A DNA stretch of 19,241 nt from Macondimonas sp035325645 (lineage in GTDB: Bacteria > Pseudomonadota > Gammaproteobacteria > UBA5335), in contig DAOKZK010000049.1 of NCBI GenBank assembly GCA_035325645.1, positions 1-19,241 of the forward strand, read 5' to 3'. A program made the translations under genes and the position numbers. How positions within the stretch are numbered: the stretch's first letter is position 1; each line of letters starts with the position of its first letter. Below the pieces are notes generated by a model that worked only from the letters and a program-made list of their open reading frames with translations, did no database searches and was not told where the DNA came from. This document shows positions 1-10,441 of this stretch, piece after piece.

Positions 1-38
1 AGCCGACCCCCGCAGTCCCTTGCGCAAGGAGTCCGACC

Positions 39-1220
39 ATGTCACCGCGTCCCCGCATTCCCGCTGCGATCTGGGCCTTGGGCGGTGTCAGCCTGCTGAT
101 GGACACCTCCTCGGAGCTGATCCACAGCCTGCTGCCGGTTTTTCTGGTGGTGACCCTGGGCACCTCGGTGGCCATGGTGGGTCTGATTGAGGGAGTCGCC
201 GAGGCGACCGCGGCGGTGGCGAAGGTGTTCTCGGGCGTGCTGAGCGACCGTCTGCGCCGCCGCAAGGGGCTCACCGTGCTCGGTTACGGGCTCGCCGCCG
301 CCGTCAAGCCACTGTTTCCGCTTGCCGGCAGTGCGACGACCGTGCTGGTCGCGCGGTTTCTCGATCGGGTGGGCAAGGGCATACGCGGCGCCCCCCGCGA
401 TGCACTGGTCGCGGATCTGACGCCGCAAGCCGTGCGCGGCGCAGCCTATGGCCTGCGCCAGGCGCTCGACACCGTGGGCGCGATCGCCGGGCCCGCGCTG
501 GCGCTGCTGCTCATGGCGTGGTTCGCCGGCGACGTTCGCACCGTGTTGTCGTTTGCCGTGATCCCGGCCGTACTGGCCGTGCTGGTTCTGGTGTTGCTGG
601 TGCGTGAACCCGAACGCGGGCGGGTGGCGCATGAGCCCCCTGCGCCATGGCCGCTGCGACGGGCGGCCCTGCGCCGGCTGCCGCGGTCGTACTGGGGCGT
701 GCTGGGTCTGGCCAGTCTGCTCACGCTGGCGCGCTTCAGCGAGGCGTTTCTGGTGCTCCGCGCCGAGAATCTGGGATTGCCGATGAGTCGGGCGCCGCTG
801 GTCATGGTGGTGATGAATCTGGCCTACGCCGCCTCGGCGTATCCGGCCGGCCTGCTCGCCGATCGCCATTCACGCCCGCGCTTGATGGCGGCGGGGCTGC
901 TCGTGCTGGTCGCCGCCGATCTGGTGCTGGCGGGGGCGACGAACTCGGCCCTGCTGATGGGTGGCGCTGCGCTGTGGGGATTGCACATGGGCCTGACGCA
1001 GGGCCTGCTGGCGACGCTGATCGCCGATGCGGCGCCGACGGATTTGCGCGGCACGGCCTTCGGTTTTTTTCATTTGGCGACGGGCGGCGCGACCTTTCTC
1101 GCCAGCGCCTTGGCCGGCGGGCTGTGGAGCCTGTTCGGCGCGCCGGCGACCTTTCTGGCCGGCGCGGCGCTGACGATGCTCGCCTTGCCGGGCCTGCTTC
1201 GCTTCGCCCGACACGCCTGA
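39..1220 (+). CDS. MFS transporter, substrate unknown
   Basis: A 393-residue, very hydrophobic protein with about 12 predicted membrane segments in two halves, the usual size and build of a Major Facilitator Superfamily secondary transporter of the inner membrane. The loop between segments 2 and 3 has the family's basic signature (SDRLRRRKG, about residues 68-76). A second loop, DRVGKGIRGAPRD (about 108-120), is typical of a widespread uncharacterised MFS subgroup that is sometimes annotated as drug efflux. The ATG start is supported by AAGGAG at 26-31 with a 7-base spacer. It lies just upstream of lolC, separated by a hairpin, and seems to be an independent gene. The substrate and direction of transport cannot be read from the sequence. 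The family assignment is strong; the function is open. Confidence 0.88.
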   Translation: MSPRPRIPAAIWALGGVSLLMDTSSELIHSLLPVFLVVTLGTSVAMVGLIEGVAEATAAVAKVFSGVLSDRLRRRKGLTVLGYGLAAAVKPLFPLAGSATTVLVARFLDRVGKGIRGAPRDALVADLTPQAVRGAAYGLRQALDTVGAIAGPALALLLMAWFAGDVRTVLSFAVIPAVLAVLVLVLLVREPERGRVAHEPPAPWPLRRAALRRLPRSYWGVLGLASLLTLARFSEAFLVLRAENLGLPMSRAPLVMVVMNLAYAASAYPAGLLADRHSRPRLMAAGLLVLVAADLVLAGATNSALLMGGAALWGLHMGLTQGLLATLIADAAPTDLRGTAFGFFHLATGGATFLASALAGGLWSLFGAPATFLAGAALTMLALPGLLRFARHA

Positions 1221-1234
1221 AATGGACGCGCTCC

Positions 1235-1251
1235 GGCCTGCGCGGCAGGCC
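1235..1251. repeat. Short GC hairpin between MFS gene and lolC
   Basis: GGCCTGC (1235-1241), loop GCG and GCAGGCC (1245-1251) form a perfect 7-bp stem 14 bases after the MFS stop codon. No T-run follows, so it is at best a weak or Rho-assisted terminator for the MFS transcript. It also lies where a -35 element for lolC would be expected. Confidence 0.35.
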
Positions 1252-1258
1252 TGAAGTG

Positions 1259-1267
1259 TGCTCTAAT
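1259..1267 (+). promoter_or_regulatory. Extended -10 promoter candidate for lolC
   Basis: TGCTCTAAT matches the extended -10 form TGnTATAAT, with 5 of 6 bases in the hexamer TCTAAT (1262-1267). No good -35 is visible at 16-18 bases upstream, as expected for extended -10 promoters. The predicted transcript start (about 1274) falls almost on the lolC ATG at 1276. Confidence 0.45.
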
Positions 1268-1275
1268 GCGCCGCT

Positions 1276-2523
1276 ATGTTTCGCCCCTTCGAGCTCTTCA
1301 TTGGTCTGCGCTACAGCCGTTCCCGCCGGCGCAACCATTTCATTTCCTTCATCTCGCTGATCTCGATGCTGGGGGTCGCGCTGGGCGTGGCCGCCCTGAT
1401 CGTGGTGTTGTCGGTGATGAACGGCTTCGAACAGGAACTGCGTCAGCGCATCCTGGGCATGACGGCGCACGCGACCGTGAGCAATTTCGATGTGCGCGTG
1501 GAGGATTGGCCCCGGCTTGCCGAGCAGGCCGCTGGCCACCCGCATGTGATCGGCACCGCGCCCTACATCGAGGGCGAGGCGATCTTCCGGCACGGCCGCA
1601 TCCTGACGGGCGGCATGCTCTACGGCGTGTTGCCCGAGCGCGAGGGGCAGGTGTCGGAGGTCGGGCGGCGCATGGTGGCGGGGCGGCTGGAAGACCTCAC
1701 CGACGGCGGTTATGGCGTGGTGCTGGGCAAGGCGCTCGCCGAGGCGCTGGGCGTGGGCCTCGGCGACGCGGTCGATCTCATGGTGCCGCAGGCCAACCTG
1801 ACGCCGGCGGGGCTCATCCCGCGCCTGCGCCGTTTCCGGGTGGTCGGGGTATTCGAGGTGGGGATGTACGAATACGACCGCACCCAGGCCTTTGTGCACA
1901 TCCGGGACGCAGCGCGGCTGATGGATCTGGGCGAGGCGGTGAGCGGCGTGCGACTCCGGCTGGACGATCTCTATCGGGCGCCACAGGTGAGCCGGGATCT
2001 GGTGCAGACGTTGGATCCGGGTTATTTCGCGACCGACTGGACGCGCCGCCACGCCAATTTCTTCCGCGCCATCCGCACCGAAAAGACGGTGATGTTCATC
2101 ATCCTGGCCATGATTGTGGGCGTTGCGGCCTTCAACATCGTCTCGACCCTGGTGATGGTGGTGACCGACAAGCAGGGTGATATCGCCATCCTGCGCACCC
2201 TCGGGGCGTCGCCGGCCAGCATCATGGGCATTTTCATCGTCCAGGGCGTGCTGATCGGCGTGGTGGGGACGCTGACGGGCGTCGCGATCGGCACCCTGGT
2301 GGCGGTCAATGTCGAAACGCTCGTGCCGCTCATCGAGCGGGCGGTGGGATTCCAGTTCCTGCCGGCGGATGTGTATTACATCAGCGAGTTGCCTTCGCGC
2401 GTGGAGATCGCCGACATCGTGCAGATCGCCGTGCTGGCCTTCGCGCTGTCCCTGCTCTCCACGCTCTATCCCGCCTGGCGCGCGGCGCGCACCGAGCCGG
2501 CCGAGGCATTGCGCTATGAGTGA
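1276..2523 (+). CDS. lolC: Lipoprotein-releasing ABC transporter permease (LolC/LolE/LolF type)
   Basis: A 415-residue inner-membrane subunit of the Lol exporter, which uses ATP hydrolysis by LolD to extract outer-membrane lipoproteins and pass them to LolA in the periplasm. The layout is typical: a short cytoplasmic start with FIGLRYSRSRRRNHFISFIS (residues 8-27), a first membrane segment at about 30-48, a periplasmic domain to about 270, and three C-terminal membrane segments in the MacB/FtsX-like permease domain (around 270-300, 320-350 and 380-400). It overlaps lolD by 8 bases, so the two are translated together. No second permease gene (lolE) follows, which suggests a homodimeric LolF-type exporter, although LolE could be encoded elsewhere. 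No Shine-Dalgarno sequence is seen before the ATG. LolC, LolE and LolF cannot be told apart by eye. Confidence 0.93.
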   Translation: MFRPFELFIGLRYSRSRRRNHFISFISLISMLGVALGVAALIVVLSVMNGFEQELRQRILGMTAHATVSNFDVRVEDWPRLAEQAAGHPHVIGTAPYIEGEAIFRHGRILTGGMLYGVLPEREGQVSEVGRRMVAGRLEDLTDGGYGVVLGKALAEALGVGLGDAVDLMVPQANLTPAGLIPRLRRFRVVGVFEVGMYEYDRTQAFVHIRDAARLMDLGEAVSGVRLRLDDLYRAPQVSRDLVQTLDPGYFATDWTRRHANFFRAIRTEKTVMFIILAMIVGVAAFNIVSTLVMVVTDKQGDIAILRTLGASPASIMGIFIVQGVLIGVVGTLTGVAIGTLVAVNVETLVPLIERAVGFQFLPADVYYISELPSRVEIADIVQIAVLAFALSLLSTLYPAWRAARTEPAEALRYE

Positions 2524-3202
2524 ACGCAAGGTCGTCCTGACCTGCCGGGGCCTGGTGCAGCGCTTTCGCCAGGGTCAGAGCGAGGTGCCCGTACTCGGCG
2601 GAGTGGACTTGACGCTGTTCGCGGGTGAACAGGTGGCGATCGTGGGCGCCTCCGGCTCGGGCAAGAGCACGCTGCTGCATCTGCTGGGCGGGCTGGAGCG
2701 GCCCGTCGCCGGCGAGGTGCAGGTGCTCGGCGAATCGATGCATCGGCTCGGCAATGCCGCCCGCGGCCGGCTGCGCAACCGGGCGATGGGCTTCGTCTAT
2801 CAGTTCCATCACCTGATGCCCGAGTTCAGCGCGCTGGAGAACGTAGCCATGCCCTTGTTGCTGCGCCGCCTGGCCGCCCCGGACGCCGCCGGTCGGGCCC
2901 GCGACATGCTCGAGCGCGTGGGCTTGGGGGCGCGACTCGACCATCGGCCCGCGCAGCTTTCGGGCGGCGAACGCCAGCGGGCCGCGCTGGCGCGGGCGCT
3001 GGTGACTGAACCGCCCTGCGTTCTGGCCGATGAACCGACGGGGAATCTGGATCCCCGCACGGCGGGCCACATGTATGACCTCATGCAGACGCTCAATCGC
3101 CAGCTCGGCACCAGCTTCCTCATCGTCACCCACGACATCGATCTGGCGCGGCGCATGGACCGCGTGCTGCGTCTGGAAGGCGGACGGCTGCAGCCCGACT
3201 GA
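2516..3202 (+). CDS. lolD: Lipoprotein-releasing system ATP-binding protein LolD
   Basis: A 228-residue ABC ATPase that powers the Lol lipoprotein exporter from the cytoplasmic face. Visible motifs are Walker A GASGSGKST (44-52), the signature LSGGERQR (148-155), and Walker B ending in LADEPTGNLD (about 170-179), followed by the switch histidine in LIVTHD. VYQFHHLMPEFSALENVAMP around the Q-loop is characteristic of the LolD branch of the MacB/FtsE/LolD family. The start was set at the ATG at 2516, inside the last codons of lolC, because homology begins there (MSERKVVLTCRGL). The open frame extends further upstream, but only through lolC in another frame. Length is normal for the family (about 220-235). 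Confidence 0.95.
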   Translation: MSERKVVLTCRGLVQRFRQGQSEVPVLGGVDLTLFAGEQVAIVGASGSGKSTLLHLLGGLERPVAGEVQVLGESMHRLGNAARGRLRNRAMGFVYQFHHLMPEFSALENVAMPLLLRRLAAPDAAGRARDMLERVGLGARLDHRPAQLSGGERQRAALARALVTEPPCVLADEPTGNLDPRTAGHMYDLMQTLNRQLGTSFLIVTHDIDLARRMDRVLRLEGGRLQPD

Positions 3203-3214
3203 GGGCTCAGCCCC

Positions 3215-5527
3215 TTGAGCGGGCGGCTCCTGGCCGCCTATGTCGCCGGACTGCTGGCGCTCCAGCTCAGCCCGAGCCTGCCGTCGGTTGCCGTCTGCCT
3301 TGCGCTCGGATCGATCCCGGTCGCCGTGTTCGTCGTGGCGCATTGGACCGGTGCACGCTGGGGAGCCCTGTTCGGGGCAGTGCTGTGCGGCCTCTGGTGG
3401 GCCGCAGTGTCGGGCGCGCTGCTGCTGGCGCAGCGTCCGATCTTGCCGCCGCGCGGCGAGATGACGACGCTGGTGGTGCGCATCGCCGATTTCCCCCAGT
3501 CACGGGAGGGTGGACAGCGCCTGTTGGCCGATGTGGTCGAGGCGCCAGCGGGAATCGGATTGTCGCGCGGTGCCCGTCTGCGCATTGCCGACTACGGCGT
3601 CGGTCGTGTGTACCAGCCGGGCGAGATCTGGCGGCTCAGGCTGCGCCTGCGTGCGCCGCACGGTCTGCGCAATCCGGGCACGTTCGACTACGAGACCTGG
3701 CTGTTCCAGCAGGGCATCGTCGCGACCGGTTCGGTGCGCGAGGACGTGGCCAACACGCGCCTGGCGTCAGCGCCGCCTGGCCTGGCCCGGGTGCGCGCCC
3801 ATCTGGCAGAGCGGATCGGCCAGGCACTGGCCGGACATCCGCACACGGGGATGGTGCGTGCCTTGGCGCTTGGGGATCAGGGCGCGATCACGCCCGCGCA
3901 GTGGGCCGTCTTTCGCGATACGGGAACCGCGCACCTTGCGGTGGTCTCGGGTCAGCATATCCTCATGGCAGCCGCGCCGGCCTACGGTCTGACGCGCTGG
4001 CTCTGGCCGCGTCTGCCGGCGCTCGCTCTGCGACTAGCGGCGCCGCGCGCCGCGGCGCTGGCGCTGTTCGGCGCAGCAACCGCCTATGGTTTGCTGGCCG
4101 GGTTTACCGTGCCGACCCAGCGCGCGCTCATTATGCTGGCCGTGTTCACGGGGGCTGTCTGGTGGCGCCGCGAGCGGTCTGCCCTGTGGCTGCTGCTGGG
4201 CGCCCTGGCGCTGGTGCTCACCCTGGATCCGCGAGCGGCGCTGGCGCCCGGCACCTGGCTGTCCTTCGGGGCGGTGGCCTGCCTGTATGCCGGATTCGGG
4301 GGCCGACTCGGCCGCCTGCGGGCATGGCAGGGGTTGTGGCATGGTCAGTGGGTGGTGACCCTCGGCTTGGCGCCGGTGCTGCTGCTGGCCTTCGGGCGCT
4401 TGTCGTGGGTGGCGCCGGCCGTCAACCTGATCCTGATCCCGGTGTTCAGCATCGTGCTGTTGCCGCTGATTCTGGCGGGGACGTTGCTGGCCGCTATCCA
4501 TCCCGCGCTCGGCGCGCCGGTGCTCGGCCTTGCCGCCGGACTGTTGTCCTGGGGATGGACGCCCTGGACGCTGATTGCGGCGTGGCCGGGGGCGGCAGGG
4601 AGCCTGCCGATGCCGGGCCTCATGGGTGCGGGCGTGATGCTGGCCGGCACCGCATGGCTGCTGGCGCCCCGCGGCTTTCCGGGGCGCGGCGTCGGGCTGG
4701 TGCTGGTGCTGTTGGTCCTGTTGCGACCGGGCTGGCAACCGGAGCACGGCACACTGGAGGCGGTGATGCTGGATGTGGGGCAGGGCGAGGCCATCGTTCT
4801 GCGGACCGCACGCCATGTCCTCTTATACGACACCGGCCCGCGCATGGGCGAGTCCGATGCGGTCGAGTGGGTGATCGAGCCCTACCTGCGCGGGCAAGGC
4901 ATCGAGCGACTCGATCGAGTCATCATCAGCCATCCCGACACCGACCACAGCGGCGGCACCGATCGATTGCGCCGTGCGATGCCGGTCGCGGACTGGCTGG
5001 GCGGTGGCCACCCGTCTTTCCCTGGGACGCGCGCCTGCCAGGCCGGCATGACCTGGCAATGGGACGGGGTGCGCTTCGAGATCCTGCATCCGGATGCGGG
5101 TTATCGGGGACCCGACAACGACGGGTCGTGCGTGCTGCAAGTGCTGGCGCCGGGCGGTCGGCTGTTGATCGTCGGTGATCTCGAGCGCTCCGGCGAGGCG
5201 GCCTTGCTGGATCGGGGCAACGATGTGCAGGCCGATGTGCTGGTGGTGGGCCATCATGGCAGCGCCGGCGCTTCCTCGCCGGCCTTTCTCGCGGCGGTGG
5301 CGCCTCGCTGGGCGCTGGTTCCGGCGGGCCATGGCAATCGCTGGGGTTTTCCGGCCGCTGCCGTGCGCCGACGCTTGGCCCGGCAGGGCAGCGTGGCGAT
5401 CGTCAGCGGCGACATGGGCGCCGTGCGCGTCCTGCTGCGTCCGGACAAGACGATCCAGATGCAGTCGTTGCGTTGCCGCGATGCGCGCTATTGGCACGCT
5501 CCGGCCGATTGCCGGGTTAAGGCGTGA
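3215..5527 (+). CDS. comEC: ComEC/Rec2-type DNA internalization protein
   Basis: A 770-residue polytopic inner-membrane protein of the ComEC family, the channel through which one DNA strand enters the cytoplasm during natural transformation. The order is N-terminal membrane segments and an OB-like DUF4131 region (to about 190), a multi-spanning Competence domain (about 205-470), then a metallo-beta-lactamase-like domain. In the last, LDVGQGEA (519-526), the metal motif HPDTDHSGG (573-581) and GHHGS (679-683) are intact, which suggests a working nuclease-like domain. Translation starts at TTG (3215), 12 bases after lolD; GAGGG (3201-3205) is a modest ribosome site. Location next to lol genes and exbBD is a known gammaproteobacterial arrangement. 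Presence of ComEC alone does not prove competence; pilus and comEA genes would be needed elsewhere. Confidence 0.95.
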   Translation: MSGRLLAAYVAGLLALQLSPSLPSVAVCLALGSIPVAVFVVAHWTGARWGALFGAVLCGLWWAAVSGALLLAQRPILPPRGEMTTLVVRIADFPQSREGGQRLLADVVEAPAGIGLSRGARLRIADYGVGRVYQPGEIWRLRLRLRAPHGLRNPGTFDYETWLFQQGIVATGSVREDVANTRLASAPPGLARVRAHLAERIGQALAGHPHTGMVRALALGDQGAITPAQWAVFRDTGTAHLAVVSGQHILMAAAPAYGLTRWLWPRLPALALRLAAPRAAALALFGAATAYGLLAGFTVPTQRALIMLAVFTGAVWWRRERSALWLLLGALALVLTLDPRAALAPGTWLSFGAVACLYAGFGGRLGRLRAWQGLWHGQWVVTLGLAPVLLLAFGRLSWVAPAVNLILIPVFSIVLLPLILAGTLLAAIHPALGAPVLGLAAGLLSWGWTPWTLIAAWPGAAGSLPMPGLMGAGVMLAGTAWLLAPRGFPGRGVGLVLVLLVLLRPGWQPEHGTLEAVMLDVGQGEAIVLRTARHVLLYDTGPRMGESDAVEWVIEPYLRGQGIERLDRVIISHPDTDHSGGTDRLRRAMPVADWLGGGHPSFPGTRACQAGMTWQWDGVRFEILHPDAGYRGPDNDGSCVLQVLAPGGRLLIVGDLERSGEAALLDRGNDVQADVLVVGHHGSAGASSPAFLAAVAPRWALVPAGHGNRWGFPAAAVRRRLARQGSVAIVSGDMGAVRVLLRPDKTIQMQSLRCRDARYWHAPADCRVKA

Positions 5528-5553
5528 AGCATCGTCAGCCGATCAAGTAGAAT
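5524..5553 (+). promoter_or_regulatory. Candidate promoter for the exbB-kdsB envelope operon
   Basis: A -10-like TAGAAT (5548-5553, 5 of 6 matches) lies 18 bases after a weak -35-like GTGAAG (5524-5529) that overlaps the comEC stop codon. A start near 5560 would give a leader of about 30 bases with GGAG (5580-5583) 8 bases before the exbB ATG. The -35 match is poor, so this remains tentative. Confidence 0.4.
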
Positions 5554-5591
5554 GCGGCCGAAGCGGCGCCGTCTGCTGTGGAGTGTGGAGC

Positions 5592-6260
5592 ATGTGGGAA
5601 TTGGTTCGGGCCGGCGGGTGGGTGATGATCCCCATCCTGTTGTGCTCTCTGGGCGCGGTGGCCATCGTTGCGGAACGCTTGTGGAGCCTGCGGCGCACAC
5701 GCATCGTGCCGCCGGATTTGCTGCCGCAGGTGCAGCAGTGGATCAAGAACAATCAGCTCACCGACGAGGCGCTGATTCGCCTGCGCGGGCATTCGCCCTT
5801 GGGCAAGGTCCTTGCGGCCGGTTTGGCCAGCCGCCATCTGGATCGGGCTGCGGTCAAGGAAAGCATCGAGGACGCCGGCCGTCATGAGGTCCACGAACTC
5901 GAGCGCTACCTCAACACATTGGGCACGATCGCCAGCATCTCGCCGCTGCTGGGCCTGCTCGGAACGGTATTCGGCATGATCCGCATGTTCGCGGCGCTGA
6001 CCTCGGCCGGCGTCGGCAACCCGGCCGATCTGGCGCATGGCATCGCCGAGGCGCTGATCACGACCGCCGCCGGATTGATCGTCGCCATTCCGGCCCTGGC
6101 GATGCACCGTTACCTGCGCGGGCGGGTGGCCGAGATCGTGGTGGAGATGGAAATCGCCACCATTACCCTGATCAACACGCTGTATGGCGCCCAGATGCCG
6201 ACCGGGCCCGCGCCGGCGCGGCGCCGGGCGGTCAAGGCGGCGCCGGCGGTGGCTTCATGA
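5592..6260 (+). CDS. exbB: MotA/TolQ/ExbB proton channel family protein
   Basis: A 222-residue inner-membrane protein of the TolQ/ExbB family, which with an ExbD/TolR partner uses proton flow to drive periplasmic or outer-membrane work. Three membrane segments are visible (about 11-29, 112-135 and 155-173). The conserved helices are present: GLLGTVFGMI (121-130) and EALITTAAGLIVAIPA (153-168), the latter with the small-residue/Thr pattern lining the proton path. The ATG at 5592 was chosen because GGAG lies 8 bases upstream and homology begins at MWELV; the frame is open further upstream. It overlaps exbD by 4 bases (ATGA). No TonB follows, so the partner receptor system is unknown. Position next to msbA/lpxK is common in gammaproteobacteria and suggests a role linked to envelope maintenance, but this is inference. 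Confidence 0.92.
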   Translation: MWELVRAGGWVMIPILLCSLGAVAIVAERLWSLRRTRIVPPDLLPQVQQWIKNNQLTDEALIRLRGHSPLGKVLAAGLASRHLDRAAVKESIEDAGRHEVHELERYLNTLGTIASISPLLGLLGTVFGMIRMFAALTSAGVGNPADLAHGIAEALITTAAGLIVAIPALAMHRYLRGRVAEIVVEMEIATITLINTLYGAQMPTGPAPARRRAVKAAPAVAS

Positions 6261-6675
6261 GGTTGAGCCGGCCTCGGGACGACGAGCCCGAAATCAATCT
6301 GATCTCGCTGATCGATGTGCTGTTCGTCATCGTCATTTTCCTGATGGTGACGACCACCTTCGCCCGGCAGTCCGGGTTGCGCCTCGAATTGCCCCAGGCC
6401 TCGCCGGTGCCAGAGACGACCACCGATCCCGGCATCACGGTCGCAGTCGATCGCAATGGCCGCTACTTCCTCGGCGACCAAGCCGTGGTCAATACCAAAC
6501 CCGAGACCTTGCGCCGCGCGCTCGAACAGGTCCTGGGCGCGGATCGGGAGCGGCGGGTGGCCGTGCGGGCCGACGCGCGAGCCAGTCACCAGGCCGTGGT
6601 GACGGTCTTCGACGTGCTGGCGCAGATGGGCATCCGCGATGTGGTGATCGAGACCGTGCAGCCGGCGGAAGGACC

Positions 6676-6679
<4 letters not shown>
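6257..6679 (+). CDS. exbD: ExbD/TolR family biopolymer transport protein
   Basis: A 140-residue partner of the preceding ExbB-like channel. It has a short cytoplasmic start, one membrane helix (about 18-35: LISLIDVLFVIVIFLMV) containing the invariant proton-carrying Asp (D20), and a periplasmic domain that ends in a VxVRADxxxxHQ-type segment typical of ExbD/TolR (AVRADARASHQAVVTVFDVL, about residues 97-116). Start ATG overlaps the exbB stop (ATGA) and its own stop overlaps the msbA start in the same way, so the three are translationally coupled. Together with exbB it probably forms a 5:2-type motor complex as in the known family. The energised partner is not in this window. Confidence 0.93.
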
Positions 6680-8429
<1,750 letters not shown>

Positions 8430-8433
<4 letters not shown>

Positions 8434-9449
8434 GTGCGGCGCCTTGGCGCGGTCGACTGGAGAGCGGTTTGGTGTCGGTCTGGTATGGTCCGCGTCGCCG
8501 CGCCTGGCCACTCGTCCCCCTGTCGGGTCTCTACGCCCTGGCCGTGGCGCTGCATCGTCTGCCCTTCCGGCTCGGCTTGCGCAAGGCCGCGCGTTTGCCG
8601 GTGCCGGTCATCGTGGTCGGCAACCTGACCGTCGGCGGGACCGGCAAGACGCCCCTGGTGATCCATCTCGCGCGCGCTCTGGCCACACAGGGTGAACGCC
8701 CCGGCATCCTCTGTCGGGGCTATGGCGGGCGCGCCCGGCAATGGCCACAGTGCGTGACGCCGACGAGCGACCCGGTGGAGGTGGGCGACGAACCCGTGCT
8801 GATCGCGCAGCGTACGGGCTTGCCCGTGGCGGCCGGCCCGAATCGGGCGCGCGCGGCCCAGCTGCTGCTCGACGCCGGATGCACGGTGCTGCTGAGCGAT
8901 GATGGGCTTCAGCACCATGCCCTGGCACGGGACGTGGAAATCGCCGTGATGGATGGGGCGCGGGGCTTTGGCAACGGGCTGCTGCTGCCGGCTGGACCAC
9001 TGCGCGAATCCGCGCGGCGGCTCGAGCGGGTCGATGCCGTGGTCGTCCAAGGTGCAGGCTGCACACCTGCACATACGGCCGCCTTCCGGATGACCCTTCC
9101 GCTTCGCGAGGCCTGTGATCTGGCCACCCGGCAAGAGCGGCGTCCGCTCGGCGATTTTGCCGGCCAGCCGGTCCATGCCGTGGCCGGCATCGGGTACCCC
9201 CAACGCTTTTTCGAAGCGCTGCGCGCAGCTGGCTTGACGATTGTGGAACACCCCTTCCCGGATCATTATGATTATCGCCCCCAGGATCTGGCCTTTGCCG
9301 GGGATCTGCCCGTGCTCATGACGGAGAAGGATGCCGTCAAGTGCGCCCGGTTCGCACCGGCCAATGCCTGGTTCGTTCCCGTCAGCGCCGAACTCACCCC
9401 CTCTTTGGAGGACTGGCTGAGACTTCGGCTGCGGGCAAACAATCCGTGA
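8430..9449 (+). CDS. lpxK: Tetraacyldisaccharide 4'-kinase LpxK
   Basis: A 339-residue membrane-associated kinase that phosphorylates the 4' position of the tetraacyldisaccharide 1-phosphate to form lipid IVA, the sixth step of the Raetz lipid A pathway. Visible are the N-terminal hydrophobic stretch (about 27-43), the P-loop GNLTVGGTGKTP (64-75), the conserved LLSDDGLQHHAL region with the catalytic-type Asp pair, the GNGLLLPAGPLRE segment, FPDHYDY and MTEKDAVK. Translation starts at TTG (8430) overlapping the msbA stop. GGAGG at 8418-8422 with a 7-base spacer supports this start strongly. It follows msbA as in many gammaproteobacteria, coupling lipid A synthesis to its export. Confidence 0.96.
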
Positions 9450-9458
9450 GGAACGGTC

Positions 9459-9638
9459 GTGGACAAAAAGCTGCTTGACATACTGGCCTGCCCGATCTGC
9501 AAGGGTCCGCTGATCTACCGGCCCGAGGCGGGGGAGTTGATCTGCAAGGCCGATCGGCTGGCTTTCCCAATCCGGGAAGGCATTCCGGTCATGCTGATCG
9601 AAGAAGCCCGCCCCCTGTCCGCGGAGGAGGAGCGATGA
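9459..9638 (+). CDS. Trm112 family protein (UPF0434, YcaR-like)
   Basis: A 59-residue protein starting at GTG (9459), with GAGG (9448-9451) 7 bases upstream. It begins MDKKLLDILACPICKGPL and carries the zinc-type pair C11/C14 plus C29, followed by the family motif AFPIREGIPVML (about residues 35-46). This matches the small Trm112/YcaR family that sits between lpxK and kdsB in many proteobacteria. In eukaryotes and archaea Trm112 activates methyltransferases; the bacterial role is not settled. Its stop codon overlaps the kdsB ATG (ATGA), so it is co-translated with kdsB. Confidence 0.93.
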   Translation: MDKKLLDILACPICKGPLIYRPEAGELICKADRLAFPIREGIPVMLIEEARPLSAEEER

Positions 9639-10399
9639 CGCCGTTCAAGGTGGTCATTCCCGCGCGCCACGGCGCGACCCGCTTGCCAGGCAAGCCGCTG
9701 CGTCTCATCGCGGGCCAGCCGATGATCCAGCATGTCTACCAGCGGGCGCTGGAGTCCGGCGCGGAAGAAGTCATCATCGCCACGGAACACGACCTCGTGG
9801 CGCAGATGGCGCGATCCTTCGGAGCCCCTGTCTGCATGACGGGTGCACACCATCTGTGCGGGACCGACCGGATCGCCGAGGTGGTGGATCAGTATGGCTG
9901 GCCGGACGAGACCATCATCGTCAACCTGCAGGGCGACGAACCCACCATGCCGGCGGTGAACGTGGCGCGGGTTGCCGAGAATCTGCATGCGCGGACCACG
10001 CCCGTGGCGACCTTGTGCACACCGATCGGGACGGTCGAGGAATTGCTCGACCCCAATGTGGTGAAGGTGGTTTGCGATCGGGACGAGTCGGCGCTCTATT
10101 TCAGCCGTGCGCCGATCCCCTGGCATCGCGAGGGCGGATTCTCTCCGGATGCGGGCATGCCGCCGGGGCTGTGGCTGCGTCACCTGGGGATCTACGCCTA
10201 CCGCGCCGGGGCCCTGCGCGCCTTCGCCGCGCTCGCGCCTTGCGAACCGGAGCGTCAGGAGTCGCTCGAGCAGTTGCGTTTCCAGTGGGGCGGTATTCGC
10301 ATCCACGTCGGCGAGGCGCCTGCGTTGCCCGGCGCGGCGGTCGATACGGAAGCGGATCTGGCGCGGGTCGAAGCGCACTTGAGGCACCAGTCGGACTGA
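9635..10399 (+). CDS. kdsB: 3-deoxy-manno-octulosonate cytidylyltransferase (CMP-KDO synthetase)
   Basis: A 254-residue cytosolic enzyme that joins KDO and CTP to give CMP-KDO, the donor used by the KDO transferase that acts on lipid IVA. The nucleotide-binding start VIPARHGATRLPGKPL (about residues 7-22) has the family's Arg/Lys pair. LCGTDRIAEV, VNLQGDEP (metal-binding Asp) and HLGIYAYR/ERQESLEQLR are all present. Length is normal (about 245-260). A strong ribosome site (GGAGGAGG within 9622-9631) precedes the ATG. The gene closes the lipid A/KDO run that starts at exbB, and is followed by a 42-base gap to the phosphatase. Confidence 0.96.
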   Translation: MTPFKVVIPARHGATRLPGKPLRLIAGQPMIQHVYQRALESGAEEVIIATEHDLVAQMARSFGAPVCMTGAHHLCGTDRIAEVVDQYGWPDETIIVNLQGDEPTMPAVNVARVAENLHARTTPVATLCTPIGTVEELLDPNVVKVVCDRDESALYFSRAPIPWHREGGFSPDAGMPPGLWLRHLGIYAYRAGALRAFAALAPCEPERQESLEQLRFQWGGIRIHVGEAPALPGAAVDTEADLARVEAHLRHQSD

Positions 10400-10441
10400 C
10401 GGGCGGATCGGACGTTGCCGCTCACGCAAGGAGGACGCCAC

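Noticed and set aside
802..2529. 575-codon open frame antisense to the MFS gene and lolC
   Set aside because: Translation is rich in His, Gln and Arg with no domain, and lolC on the other strand is certain. It is a high-GC shadow frame.
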